A DNA stretch of 64,000 nt from Shimia gijangensis (GTDB lineage Bacteria; Pseudomonadota; Alphaproteobacteria; Rhodobacterales; Rhodobacteraceae): assembly GCF_900142085.1 (NCBI RefSeq), contig NZ_FQZQ01000008.1, positions 62,001 through 126,000 of the forward strand, given 5' to 3'. Each line of letters starts with the position of its first letter. Position 1 is the first letter of the stretch. The notes under the pieces were generated by a model. That model was given only the letters and a program-made list of their open reading frames with translations, made no database searches and was not told the origin of the DNA. The translations under genes were made by a program, and so were the position numbers. Below, one piece after another: positions 49,339-58,537 of the stretch.

Positions 49339-51843
49339 TTAGCCTTTGGGCAGCTTCAATACGACATTTTTGCCGGATTTCACATAGCGCAGCTCGGTGT
49401 CGCTAATGGCCGCGACCTTGCCTCCGTCAATACGATCCCCAACCTGTACTTTCTTGTACCGACCATTTGACATACGCACCAAGGCACGGCGGCTTGACGC
49501 AGTGCCGTAGACGCCAATCAAGTTGATCTTTTTCAGGTTGATTGCATTTTGAATAGTTGCCTGCCGCGCCACCGATGCGCTGGAAGGGATTTTCGGACTG
49601 ACAATGGCCGCAACCGGGGTTGCCACAACCGGATCAGCAGGTGTCGCACGCGCTGCGATCTGTGCAATGTTGGCCGGACGCTGGCGCGGGCGTAATGACG
49701 CGACCACGGCGGCCTCGGTAGGGGTGGTGTCCTGTTCGTCCGTGGCCTTGGCAAGAGCCGGACGTAAACGCGGCCGTTTGAGCGCCAGTTCATTTAGGGT
49801 ACGCCCCCCGTAGGAGGCGCGCTCATTTTTTTCGATCAGGTCACCCGGGCGTAGCTTTGGGCGAAGTTTGCCCAGTTTGATAACCATTTGCGGAGTAACG
49901 GTTTCTCCGGGCGCGGGTTTGCGTTCCGGGAAAGCCCCGGGCAATACCGAAGGCTTGCCCAAATACACCATCACACCTTCCGGCGACATTGCGCCCTTGA
50001 CGGTGGCACGCACCAGTCCGTTTTCATCCAGATCAAAGGTGGTTCCCTGGGGCGGTGGAGTCGTCTGTCGCGCCATCGCCCAATCGCGCGTGTTCTGAAT
50101 TTCCTGCGGCAAAGCAACGGCATCTCGGACCGCGAGAAGCCGGTCAATTGAAGTGACATACAGGGTTTCTGTGCTACCTGCTGCCGGGGTGTCTGGCTGT
50201 TGCGGCGCGCGTTCCCAAATACCAGTCACTGCATAGCGCGCTTCGGCTTCATTCTCGCTCAGGGTTGTGGGGTGCCCCGCATCTGTCATGGCCTCAACAG
50301 CCGCGCTGTCAGTAAGGTCCAAGGGATCTTCGCTCAGCAGCGCATCTGCAACGGCATCATTTGTAAGGGCTTCGATTTCCGCACTATCGGTCAGGCTGTC
50401 TATCCCAACAGGCGAAAGCGCATTGGTTTCCATCGGGTCAGCAGCCGGGGCCACGGTTTCGGTTGGCGTGCTCTCAACCTCCAGTTCGGCGATCTGCGGA
50501 ACAGGATTGCGGCGCAGCAAACCAGCGATGCCGTCGTCTACGAACAATGACGCCCAAAGCGCAACACCTGCCAGGAACAGCAATAGTACAATTGTCAGGA
50601 TCAGACCCAGATGGCGCGGCTTGCCACCGATTTCGCCGTCACGGGCGCCAAAAATGGCCATGTTGCGCCGTTCGGACGCTGGCTGGTTTCGGGATTGCGA
50701 CGGGGGTGTTTCCTCGGCTGTTACATCCTCTGCAACCAGAATGGGAACAGGCGAAGACACGACCGCAGGAGAAGCCCCTTTCGAGGCGGCCTTGCGATCG
50801 GCGCGACGGCTGAGGAACGATCCACTTTTGGAGTCTGAACCGGTTTCGTCTTCGGCCCCGGTGGAAGATTTCAAACCTTCGATGATTTTTGTGGGGTCAA
50901 ACCGCAATGGCGCTTCGGAATGCGCACTGGCTTCATGCGCCGATGGCAACCCCGGCGCATTTGTTCCGGTCACGTCGCCGGGTAAGGCCGCGCCAAGCTC
51001 TGGCGCGCCAGGCGATGGCGCATCTTTGCGATGGGCCCGGATACTGGAAAAGGCAGACGGCGATGGATCTGAATTCTCATCTTTGTTTGCCGCCAGAGCC
51101 GGCACGTCTTCTGCGGAAGGTTCATCCCTTGCCACAGGCATGAATTTGATCGTTGGACCATCGGCAACCTGATCGCCTGGCGTGACTGAAGGATCAGGCA
51201 AAGTGTCGCCTGTGTTGCTGAGCGTTGGCGTAACTTCGGGCGCGGGCGCAGTCTCTGCAATGGGCTCGACGGTGGCTGGATCAGGGGCCGGTTCAACTCC
51301 ATGACCTGTTATTCTGATCGGGTCAGTGTCGGCCTCGTGCTTTTGCCCGCCCAACAGGGCCACAGCCACAGTGGTCTCGCCAAACTGCGGCTCTTGCGGA
51401 TAAGTGCCTTCAGAGGGGATCGCCACGAAACACACCGGATTAAAGCGGTGTTCAACGGCAAATGCCTCGGCCTCGGCCAGAGTATCGCGTGCCACAGCCG
51501 CGACATGGGTGTGCCGCCCGTCTGCAATTATGTCGATGGCCAGTTCATGGGATGAATAAGGCGTTTCAGCTTCCAGAGCCAGATGGACGGCGGTCATCCG
51601 TTTGGTCTGAGATCCACGGCCGGTGTCTACCGTAAGATATTTGATCTGATCATTTGGCAGAATCAGTTTCGTGCAGAAATCTGGCCCTTTCAGGTCTTCT
51701 GCCAACGCCCGCATGGCTTCAAGATCAGTCGCCAAATCCTCAGCGCCAAGGTCGACTTCACCCAGCACACGCCAACCATCCTGCGCACGGCAGAGAAGGC
51801 TGATGCCCTCAAACGACAGGGACAGTGCAAAATCTGGCTTCAT
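49339..51843 (-). CDS. Large single-pass membrane protein resembling a PilM/GspL-PilP/GspC fusion
   Basis: An 834-residue protein not assigned to a known family with certainty. Residues 1-170 look like the actin-like cytoplasmic domain of GspL/PilM (LILPNDQIKYLTVDTGRG, HLALEAETPYSSHELAIDII). Residues 170-405 are acidic, proline-rich and low in complexity. One membrane helix follows at about 412-434 (LILTIVLLLFLAGVALWASL). After a second long low-complexity stretch, residues 755-834 resemble the PilP/GspC homology region (KKINLIGVYGTASSRRALVR, KKVQVGDRIDGGKVAAI). Similar roseobacter proteins are usually called hypothetical. No other pilus or secretion gene is adjacent. Confidence 0.75.
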   Translation of the reverse strand: MKPDFALSLSFEGISLLCRAQDGWRVLGEVDLGAEDLATDLEAMRALAEDLKGPDFCTKLILPNDQIKYLTVDTGRGSQTKRMTAVHLALEAETPYSSHELAIDIIADGRHTHVAAVARDTLAEAEAFAVEHRFNPVCFVAIPSEGTYPQEPQFGETTVAVALLGGQKHEADTDPIRITGHGVEPAPDPATVEPIAETAPAPEVTPTLSNTGDTLPDPSVTPGDQVADGPTIKFMPVARDEPSAEDVPALAANKDENSDPSPSAFSSIRAHRKDAPSPGAPELGAALPGDVTGTNAPGLPSAHEASAHSEAPLRFDPTKIIEGLKSSTGAEDETGSDSKSGSFLSRRADRKAASKGASPAVVSSPVPILVAEDVTAEETPPSQSRNQPASERRNMAIFGARDGEIGGKPRHLGLILTIVLLLFLAGVALWASLFVDDGIAGLLRRNPVPQIAELEVESTPTETVAPAADPMETNALSPVGIDSLTDSAEIEALTNDAVADALLSEDPLDLTDSAAVEAMTDAGHPTTLSENEAEARYAVTGIWERAPQQPDTPAAGSTETLYVTSIDRLLAVRDAVALPQEIQNTRDWAMARQTTPPPQGTTFDLDENGLVRATVKGAMSPEGVMVYLGKPSVLPGAFPERKPAPGETVTPQMVIKLGKLRPKLRPGDLIEKNERASYGGRTLNELALKRPRLRPALAKATDEQDTTPTEAAVVASLRPRQRPANIAQIAARATPADPVVATPVAAIVSPKIPSSASVARQATIQNAINLKKINLIGVYGTASSRRALVRMSNGRYKKVQVGDRIDGGKVAAISDTELRYVKSGKNVVLKLPKG

Positions 51844-52008
51844 ACGGTGGCTCTAACACTCGTTCTCTGAGAAACGGAGTCTCTCCTCAATTCGGCGATT
51901 TTACAGCAGGTTATTGCCGAAAGGAAGAAAAAGACACAGCCGGGCGCGCATCTGTCACGGAGGACTGCTAAACAGGCGTCAACAGGCGTTCCACAAAGGA
52001 GATTAAAA

Positions 52009-52692
52009 ATGCGAATTGCGAGGCTTTGGATGCTGGTTGTGGCGCTGGCCAGCCCAGTAGGGGCCATGGCAGGCGAGATCACTGTGACTGGGTATGGTCG
52101 GGTCGATCGTGTGCCGGACATGGCGACAATCACTCTGGGGGTGACACATCAGGCCGACAATGCCCGAGAAGCCGTGTCAAATGTTGCACAGACTTCGGGA
52201 GCCGTCCTGACAACGCTGCGCGAGATGGGCATCGATGCCCGTGACATGCGCACGTCGGATTTGTCCTTGCAGCCAGTGTGGCAACATAGCAGCTCGTCCG
52301 TACATCCGCCGAAGGTTACTGGATATTCTGCTTCAAACCGGGTCAGCGTCCGGGTGCGGGACCTGGAGATCCTTGGAGATATTCTGGGGAGGGTTACGAC
52401 GGATGGTGCCAATCTGTTTCAAGGATTGACGTTCGGCCTGCAAGACGCAAAGCCTGCGCAGGATGAAGCACGCCGCACGGCGGTGGCAGATGCCAAGGCT
52501 CGCGCAACTCTTTATGCCGAGGCGGCAGGGGTCTCGCTTGGGTCTGTCATCAGCCTGTCAGAAGCGGGCGTGTCTGCACCACGTCCTATGATGATGCGTG
52601 AAGCCTTGGCTTCAGATATGGCAATGCCTGTCGCCGAAGGAGAACTCAGCCTGTCTGCGACCGTCACACTGGTTTTTGAAATCGCCGAGTAG
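52009..52692 (+). CDS. SIMPL-domain (DUF541) periplasmic protein
   Basis: A 227-residue secreted protein: signal peptide of about 21 residues (WMLVVALASPVGAMA), then the SIMPL fold (EITVTGYGRVDRVPDMATIT; DIRTSDLSLQP-like strand; ASNRVSVRVRDLEILG; ARATLYAEAAGVSLG). Members form ring-shaped oligomers of unknown job, in some cases linked to oxidative stress (YggE). An AGGAGA site lies before the ATG. It is divergent from the large membrane-protein gene. Confidence 0.9.
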   Translation: MRIARLWMLVVALASPVGAMAGEITVTGYGRVDRVPDMATITLGVTHQADNAREAVSNVAQTSGAVLTTLREMGIDARDMRTSDLSLQPVWQHSSSSVHPPKVTGYSASNRVSVRVRDLEILGDILGRVTTDGANLFQGLTFGLQDAKPAQDEARRTAVADAKARATLYAEAAGVSLGSVISLSEAGVSAPRPMMMREALASDMAMPVAEGELSLSATVTLVFEIAE

Positions 52693-52723
52693 TCCAATTC
52701 ATCTTGCCAGAAATACTCAAAAC

Positions 52724-52753
52724 AAAAAAAGCCGCGCCAGAAGCGCGGCTTTT
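52724..52753. terminator. Bidirectional terminator between SIMPL gene and metY
   Basis: A-run 52724-52730, GCCGCGC (52731-52737), loop CAGAA, GCGCGGC (52743-52749), TTTT. Serves both converging genes. Confidence 0.92.
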
Positions 52754-52773
52754 CCAGTTTCATTCAGACCCAA

Positions 52774-54066
52774 TCAGGCGTGCGCTTTGACCAGCGCCTG
52801 ATCCAGATCCGCCGTCAAATCAGCCGCATCTTCGATGCCAATGGAAATTCGTACCACATTGGGACCTGCGCCTGCCGCTTCCTGTTGTTCGGGGCTCAGT
52901 TGACGGTGCGTGGTTGAGGCCGAGTGGATCACCAGACTGCGGGTGTCGCCGAGGTTGGCCACGTGGCTGAACACCTCAAGGCTATCAACAAACTTGACGC
53001 AAGCGTCGTAACCGCCTTTCAGAGCCACGGTGAACAGGCCACCAGCCCCTTTTGGGCACACGGTCGCAACACGTCCGTTATAGGGCGACGAGGCCAGACC
53101 GGCGTAAGTTACATAGTCCACAAGGTCATGCCCCTCGAGCCAACCGGCAACTTTCTCGGCGTTCTCTACATGGCGTTGCATCCGCAAGGACAGGGTTTCA
53201 ATGCCCATCAGTGTGTAGTGGGCAGCTTGTGGGTTCATGGTCATGCCCAGATCACGCAGACCAATCGCGATGCCATGGAAGGTGAAGGCCAGCGGACCAA
53301 AGGTCTCGGCGAATTTCAATCCGTGGTAGGCAGGTTCGGGCTGGGAAAGGGACGGGAATTTGTCAGACGCGGTCCAGTCGAATTTGCCCGAGTCCACGAT
53401 GCACCCACCAGTCACCGTGCCGTTGCCGGTCAGGTATTTGGTGGTCGAGTGCACAACCAGCGTGGCCCCCAAAGCAATCGGGTTGCACAGGTACGGCGTG
53501 GCCGATGTGTTGTCGACGATCAGTGGTACGCCAGCCTTGTCGGAAATTGCAGCAATTGCCGGGATGTCGGTGATGTAGCCACCTGGGTTGGCGATGGATT
53601 CACAGAACACCGCACGGGTGTTGTCGTCGATGGCCTCTGCCACAGCGGCTTCGTCATCAAAGTCCACGAACTTGGCCGACCAGCCAAAGCGTTTGATGGT
53701 CTGGCTAAATTGCGTGATGGTGCCGCCATAAAGACGGGTCGAGGCAACAACATTGGTGCCGGGGCCCATCAGGGGGAATAGCGCCATGATTTGGGCCGCG
53801 TGGCCGGACGAACAGCAGACAGCGCCGACACCACCTTCAAGCGTCGCAATGCGTTCTTGCAGAACGGCGACGGTCGGGTTGGTCAGGCGTGAATAGATGT
53901 AACCGACTTCCTGCAGGTTAAACAACGCAGCCGCGTGGTCCGCGTCACGGAACACATACGCCGTGGTCTGGTAAATCGGCGTCTGGCGCGCACCAGTGGC
54001 CGGGTCCGGGCGTGCGCCCGCGTGAATTTGCAATGTATCAAAGCCGTGTGTCGGGCCGTCAGTCAT
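52774..54066 (-). CDS. metY: O-acetylhomoserine sulfhydrylase
   Basis: PLP enzyme forming homocysteine from O-acetylhomoserine and sulfide. The 430-residue length favours the MetY group over the shorter cystathionine gamma-synthase. Supporting parts are GFDTLQIHAGARPDPATGA at the start, AVCCSSGHAAQIMALF, FCESIANPGGYITDI and the PLP-lysine segment HSTTKYLTGNGTV. The start at 54066 has GGAGG upstream; a 57-codon in-frame extension has no support. It stands alone on the reverse strand. Confidence 0.93.
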   Translation of the reverse strand: MTDGPTHGFDTLQIHAGARPDPATGARQTPIYQTTAYVFRDADHAAALFNLQEVGYIYSRLTNPTVAVLQERIATLEGGVGAVCCSSGHAAQIMALFPLMGPGTNVVASTRLYGGTITQFSQTIKRFGWSAKFVDFDDEAAVAEAIDDNTRAVFCESIANPGGYITDIPAIAAISDKAGVPLIVDNTSATPYLCNPIALGATLVVHSTTKYLTGNGTVTGGCIVDSGKFDWTASDKFPSLSQPEPAYHGLKFAETFGPLAFTFHGIAIGLRDLGMTMNPQAAHYTLMGIETLSLRMQRHVENAEKVAGWLEGHDLVDYVTYAGLASSPYNGRVATVCPKGAGGLFTVALKGGYDACVKFVDSLEVFSHVANLGDTRSLVIHSASTTHRQLSPEQQEAAGAGPNVVRISIGIEDAADLTADLDQALVKAHA

Positions 54067-54457
54067 GATGTTTCCTCCCAGAGAAATATGTTTGGACAAA
54101 TGTTTAGGGGCAGGTGGCACGGTGTGCAACGCGTTTGGCCTTGAAAGAACAGGGTTCCGGTTTGGCGAAGTTTTGAGGGAAAATGGCCTGCGCATTTTTG
54201 GGCGGATGACAGCGAAACGTGTCGGAAGGCGTATCAAACTCGGCCAACGTCTGCTGTGCGGAACGAAGCGGGCGTTGACTTATGGGCTTGACCGAACCCC
54301 TGATATAAGTTCAACAGTCTGCATCTGTGCCGCTTGAGGATCTAAAATCCGTGAACGGCAGCACGACGAACGAGCTGATGATGCCCTAAGCTTCATGCCC
54401 GGGCTCCACCATGAGGCGGTAGGCTTCCGAGTTGTTTCTCTTTGCGGATGCGGTCAA
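54067..54457. other. 391-bp divergent region between metY and catB-like gene
   Basis: No supported gene. I looked on the reverse strand for a SAM-II or other SAM riboswitch in the metY leader and saw no matching conserved core. TATAAG-like AT-rich sequence near 54302 is the only promoter-like patch. Two open frames (54065-54337 forward; the metY extension) lack ribosome sites. Confidence 0.45.
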
Positions 54458-55096
54458 ATGGACAATTACTTTGAAAGCCCGTTTCGGGGTGTAACCCTCG
54501 ACAAACAGGTAACGAATCCAAACATTATCGTTGATCGATACAGCTACTACTCAGGTTATTACCACGGCCACAGCTTCGATGGCTGCGCCCGCTATCTCTC
54601 GCCCGACGATGGCGCGGACCAGCTTCATATTGGCAGTTTCTGCTCCATCGGCTCAGGCGCGGCCTTCATTATGGCAGGCAATCAAGGACATCGGAACGAT
54701 TGGACCAGCACCTTCCCCTTCCACTATTGGATGGATGAGGAGCCCGCATTCGCAGACGCTACAAACGGTTATCAACCGGCGGGCAATACTGTCATTGGAA
54801 ATGATGTCTGGATTGGCAGCGAGGCGATCATTTTGCCCGGGGTCGGAATCGGAGATGGCGCAGTAATCGGAACCCGTGCTCTGGTATCGCGCGATGTGGA
54901 GCCATACACGATTGTCGGCGGCAACCCCGCGAAGACGATCCGCAAGCGTTTCGATGACAGGTTAATCGGCCTCCTCCTCGAAATGAAATGGTGGGATTGG
55001 CCCGAAGATCAACTGACGGCGGCAATGCCCCTGTTAACCAGCGGTCAAATCGAAGAGCTACACGGACTTTGGATCGCGAATATCAAGACATGCTGA
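54458..55096 (+). CDS. catB: CatB-type chloramphenicol/xenobiotic O-acetyltransferase
   Basis: A 212-residue left-handed beta-helix acetyltransferase of the XAT class. It follows CatB closely along its length: [50 protein letters not shown]78 (QGHR) as catalytic His, [16 protein letters not shown] and [16 protein letters not shown]. Such enzymes acetylate chloramphenicol or related hydroxyl acceptors. Actual resistance is not shown by sequence. The ribosome site before ATG 54458 is weak. I saw no integron site or mobile element around it. Confidence 0.9.
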   Translation: MDNYFESPFRGVTLDKQVTNPNIIVDRYSYYSGYYHGHSFDGCARYLSPDDGADQLHIGSFCSIGSGAAFIMAGNQGHRNDWTSTFPFHYWMDEEPAFADATNGYQPAGNTVIGNDVWIGSEAIILPGVGIGDGAVIGTRALVSRDVEPYTIVGGNPAKTIRKRFDDRLIGLLLEMKWWDWPEDQLTAAMPLLTSGQIEELHGLWIANIKTC

Positions 55097-55110
55097 TTGA
55101 AGTGCACTCA

Positions 55111-55129
55111 CCTCCGCTCCGCGCGGAGG
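55111..55129. repeat. Hairpin after catB-like gene
   Basis: CCTCCGC-TCCGC-GCGGAGG, a 7-bp GC stem 14 nt after the stop, without a T-run. Could slow RNA polymerase or protect the transcript end. The rest of the 169-bp gap to the next gene holds nothing I can name. Confidence 0.4.
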
Positions 55130-55265
55130 GCACATCATTGACCGCTAAGGGCTCTTTTCTGCCATTTACTTCAATCTTCGCTAATCTCCGATAATGTCTG
55201 TAATAGGTGAAATCCGCATATCGTATTGCAGTCAATCCAAAGCAATAATCCACCGACAAAAAACC

Positions 55266-56279
55266 TTACCGCATCCAGAACCCGTTGCGTTTGATTGTGT
55301 TGCGGATGGCCTGTTCTTTGCGAGGCAGATTGTTGCGATCGAAAAGATCACGCACTTTGTGGCCGCGTTTTTGAAAGATCATTCGCTTCATCGGGTCGTA
55401 TTGTTTGAGCACCTTCTTGATTTTGTTGGGGGCTGTGACGTCTTCCAGCACTTCGACCACGCGGTCTCTTTCGCGGGCATAAAGCAAAGGCAGAAGTCGG
55501 TAATGGCAGGTCACGTCGCCATCCAGAAGGCCGGAGGGCAAGGCATCGCGTGTTCCGCCAAATGAGTGGATCACAAGAGGTAGTGTGACCTGATCAAGCC
55601 AAGGGTCCAGTTTCTGGCACACCAGCTCGCGGGGAGGGGTGTCGCGGATCGCGACAGCGTACTCAAGGAAACGCTGACCAAATTCATGCGGGCATTTGTA
55701 ATAGAAATAACCTGCATTGAAATATAGGTAACGTCGCCAGTATTCATCCGGCCAGCTGGTATCCAGTGAGCTTTCAAAATCCAGATCGAACATATCGTAG
55801 AGCGATTTCCAGGTCTTAGTGTATCCGGGGCCATAAAGTTCGATTGTGGGCCAGGTGCCTTCAACCTTGCGCGAGGCGCTGGGCACATCAAAATCAAACG
55901 GCACAGTCATCAGATCACCCAAAATCAACGTGTCGGTGTCAAAAAACACAAAAGGCTCGCCTTTGGGAAGGGCCTTTAAAGCCTCGATTTTATTGCCATA
56001 AGGATAGGTGCTGCCAAACTCAACGCTCTCAAAGGGGATGATTTCTGCCCCGAGAGCTCCAAGTGTTTCGCGCACATCAGCCTGTTGGATGCTGGGGTCG
56101 CTCCGCCAGTTGGTGCCGGGTTGAGGTTCGGCCACAAACAGCCGCCCGTTGAAATCTGGTGAATTGGCGCGCAGGGATGCGACAAACACAATGGCTTCGT
56201 ACTGAAGGCGGCCAGATTGCCCGACAATCATAATGTTGAAACTTGACGTTTCTGGCTTTTTTGACGCTTTTCTTGCCAT
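55266..56279 (-). CDS. Glycosyltransferase-like protein (GT-A fold, DxD)
   Basis: A 337-residue protein with a likely GT-A nucleotide-sugar fold: FNIMIVGQSGRLQYEAIVFV at the N-terminus, the metal-binding DxD in FVFFDTDTLILGDL (about residue 115), and a FNAGYFYYKCP segment. The last 60 residues are basic. The start at ATG 56279 gives a charged N-terminus (MARKASKKPE). Donor and acceptor are unknown. It is not close to the capsule genes. Confidence 0.65.
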   Translation of the reverse strand: MARKASKKPETSSFNIMIVGQSGRLQYEAIVFVASLRANSPDFNGRLFVAEPQPGTNWRSDPSIQQADVRETLGALGAEIIPFESVEFGSTYPYGNKIEALKALPKGEPFVFFDTDTLILGDLMTVPFDFDVPSASRKVEGTWPTIELYGPGYTKTWKSLYDMFDLDFESSLDTSWPDEYWRRYLYFNAGYFYYKCPHEFGQRFLEYAVAIRDTPPRELVCQKLDPWLDQVTLPLVIHSFGGTRDALPSGLLDGDVTCHYRLLPLLYARERDRVVEVLEDVTAPNKIKKVLKQYDPMKRMIFQKRGHKVRDLFDRNNLPRKEQAIRNTIKRNGFWMR

Positions 56280-56398
56280 TTTTTGTTCTGCCCTGCACCA
56301 TACTATGACCTCAAGTATAGGCGGCAAGTCTTATTCACAAAAGGTGGATTGTCGGTTTTGACCTTGGGAATTGGATTTTTAAACAAGGAGTTTCAGGG

Positions 56399-56836
56399 AT
56401 GACACGATTAACAGCATTGGTGGTTACCGTGAGTTTGGCGGCCCCTGTTTTGGCCGAAAGCCAGCGCGAGGCCGAAGATCAAACCCCGACGGGCAAGTTT
56501 CTGACCGCCACCGAAGTGCGCCCGATCCTTGGCGCGACCAAAGGAAACTGGATCGCGGTGCGCGAGTTTGGCGAAAAGGATTTGCTGTATTTCACCCATC
56601 TTCTGGCATGGCGCTGCGGTCTGTACGAAATCAACTTTGCGGTCAACGGCGGCGAAAAACAGGCTTTCCCGATGGCCGAATGCAATCCGGATTCACCCAA
56701 TGCCATACCGGATGGCGCGACGATCTATCTGCAGTATCCGCTGAACAGTATCGAAACGATTGATGTCGATCTGCTGTATGATGATCTGGCAACGCAAAGT
56801 GAGCGTTTTGAACGCAAAAACGTGATGACGCCGTAA
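56399..56836 (+). CDS. Secreted protein of unknown function
   Basis: A 145-residue protein with a signal peptide (MTRLTALVVTVSLAAPVLA, cleavage at about residue 19). The mature part has two cysteines (WRCGLYEIN and AECNPD) likely paired, and a beta-rich look. I recall similar periplasmic roseobacter proteins without known role. It is convergent with the sulfatase gene, 14 bp apart. Confidence 0.7.
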   Translation: MTRLTALVVTVSLAAPVLAESQREAEDQTPTGKFLTATEVRPILGATKGNWIAVREFGEKDLLYFTHLLAWRCGLYEINFAVNGGEKQAFPMAECNPDSPNAIPDGATIYLQYPLNSIETIDVDLLYDDLATQSERFERKNVMTP

Positions 56837-56850
56837 GCGATGGGGCTTTC

Positions 56851-58410
56851 CTAGGTATTGAGACCCAGTCTCTCATATTGCTCGGCGGGGGCGTCCACGT
56901 CCTGCATCAACGCGACCATGCGGCGTTTAAGATGGCCTTCCAATGCGGGGGCCTTCAGGGGGACGTCCTGTCCAGGATCATTTTTGGTGTCCCAGAGCAT
57001 GGTTTCAAACTGTTTGTCCCGAGCCACCCATGTGACATTTTCAATTTTCATTGTTTTGGCCCCTTTCTGGAACGAAAAGGGCTCGGCAATTTGCAAATCG
57101 GCAAAGTCTTCGACTGCGAAAGGTGATCGCATGTGCGTTGGCATCAACGTGTACTGATAGAGCGGTTTGTTTTCGGGATTTTGCGGCGCCCGCATATAGA
57201 CGTAACGCCCGTCTGTGACATTCACATGGGCCCCATGCATGCCAAAAATTGCCGCGTCCCGTACCGGTGTGTCATCGGCAATGACGCCCGAAAGGTTGTG
57301 TCCGGTCATGTCTTTGCTGGGCCTTTGGCCAAAGAAATTTAACAATGTGGGAGCGATATCAATGGAAGGTTGCACCAAGGAGTGCCGCCTTTGCTCTTGG
57401 ACGCCCACTCTTGGGTTCCAGATGAAGAACGGGGTGTTGGCAATTTCCTGATACATGGGCATCGACATTTTGCCCCACCAGTCATGTTCACCCAAAAGAA
57501 AGCCATGGTCTGTCCAGACGATCAGCATGGTGTCGTCCCACAGATCTTTGTCATCCATCATATCCATGACTTTACCCAAGTATTCGTCACACATGCTGAC
57601 AAGGGCCGCATATTCGACCCTCAGGTGTTTGGATGCCTCCGGGTGATCCGAGGTTTTTGCGTAGAAAGGCCAATCAAAGAAGGGGCCCTTGTAGCTATCA
57701 TAATGCGCGGCATAGAGCTCTTTGTAGCGATCCAGCGTGTAGAAGGGTTCGTGGGGATCAAAGGTCTCGATATGCAGCATCCAGTTGTCTTGGGTGGCGT
57801 TCCTGTTAATGAAATCTAGCCCCGCCTGAAAGGTGCGGGCCTGTGGCAGGTTCTCTTCAACATTCATAAAGCCCCGGTTGACCCAATCTTGCCGGGTCAA
57901 ATAGCGCAACCTCTGCATTGAGGCCTCGCTTTCTTCGGGGAACGCCCGAAGGTAGTCCTCAAATACCTTTTGTTCCGAATAAATTCCATTCTTCCCAAAA
58001 GCCCCTTTTGGAATGTCAGGCTCATTCAAATCGCCGATCCAGGGGTCGCCTTCTTGGCCGCGCCAGTATTGCCAGGTGGTATAATACGTGTGGTAGTTCA
58101 GCCCGCCGTCTTCGAAATAGTGGTTGTGATCGGTTGTCAGATGGGTGTGGACGCCAGCATCGCTCAGCATCTTTGGCATGCTGTCATCAAAAGGTTCCAG
58201 CGGTCCCCAGCTGCGGTGCAGGAAATTCGGGCGACCGGTGTGAAAGTCACGACGCGCAGGCATGCAGGGCATGGAGCACACGTAAGACGTGTCAAAAGTC
58301 ACCGACCTGTTAGCCAGACGTTTGAAGTTTGGCGCATGGACCCAGTCATTGCCATAACACGGCAGGAAATGGCGACTGAGCGTGTCGAACATGACAACGA
58401 TGGCTTTCAT
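56851..58410 (-). CDS. Cys-type sulfatase / alkaline phosphatase superfamily hydrolase
   Basis: A 519-residue hydrolase of the sulfatase family. The formylglycine motif C-x-P-x-R is C49-M-P-A-R53, and metal ligands are visible at D9 (MFDTLSRH) and in WTDHGFLLGEHDWWGK. No signal peptide, so it acts in the cytoplasm, and it needs an FGE or anSME maturase encoded elsewhere. The start at 58410 has GAGGAAA 6-7 nt upstream. It lies 127 bp after the TetR gene on the same strand. Could be a sulfatase, phosphonate monoester hydrolase or similar; substrate unknown. Confidence 0.87.
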   Translation of the reverse strand: MKAIVVMFDTLSRHFLPCYGNDWVHAPNFKRLANRSVTFDTSYVCSMPCMPARRDFHTGRPNFLHRSWGPLEPFDDSMPKMLSDAGVHTHLTTDHNHYFEDGGLNYHTYYTTWQYWRGQEGDPWIGDLNEPDIPKGAFGKNGIYSEQKVFEDYLRAFPEESEASMQRLRYLTRQDWVNRGFMNVEENLPQARTFQAGLDFINRNATQDNWMLHIETFDPHEPFYTLDRYKELYAAHYDSYKGPFFDWPFYAKTSDHPEASKHLRVEYAALVSMCDEYLGKVMDMMDDKDLWDDTMLIVWTDHGFLLGEHDWWGKMSMPMYQEIANTPFFIWNPRVGVQEQRRHSLVQPSIDIAPTLLNFFGQRPSKDMTGHNLSGVIADDTPVRDAAIFGMHGAHVNVTDGRYVYMRAPQNPENKPLYQYTLMPTHMRSPFAVEDFADLQIAEPFSFQKGAKTMKIENVTWVARDKQFETMLWDTKNDPGQDVPLKAPALEGHLKRRMVALMQDVDAPAEQYERLGLNT

Positions 58411-58537
58411 CGGGCGTTTCCTCACTTTGATGATCGTCGAGTCGCGAGCGTAGGGCTTCGTCACCACCTTTCAGGTCTTAGCGCGTCAAATCCAGAGAAA
58501 ACCTTTTGGAGTTCGCGTGTCGGCCCGTGCGTACGCC

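Noticed and set aside
54067-54340. SAM riboswitch in the metY leader
   Set aside because: The reverse strand lacks the conserved SAM-II core and pseudoknot sequence; no other SAM aptamer pattern was seen.
55087-55265. Integron attC site after the catB-like gene
   Set aside because: The only hairpin is a simple CCTCCGC/GCGGAGG stem; there is no RYYYAAC/GTTRRRY pair around it.
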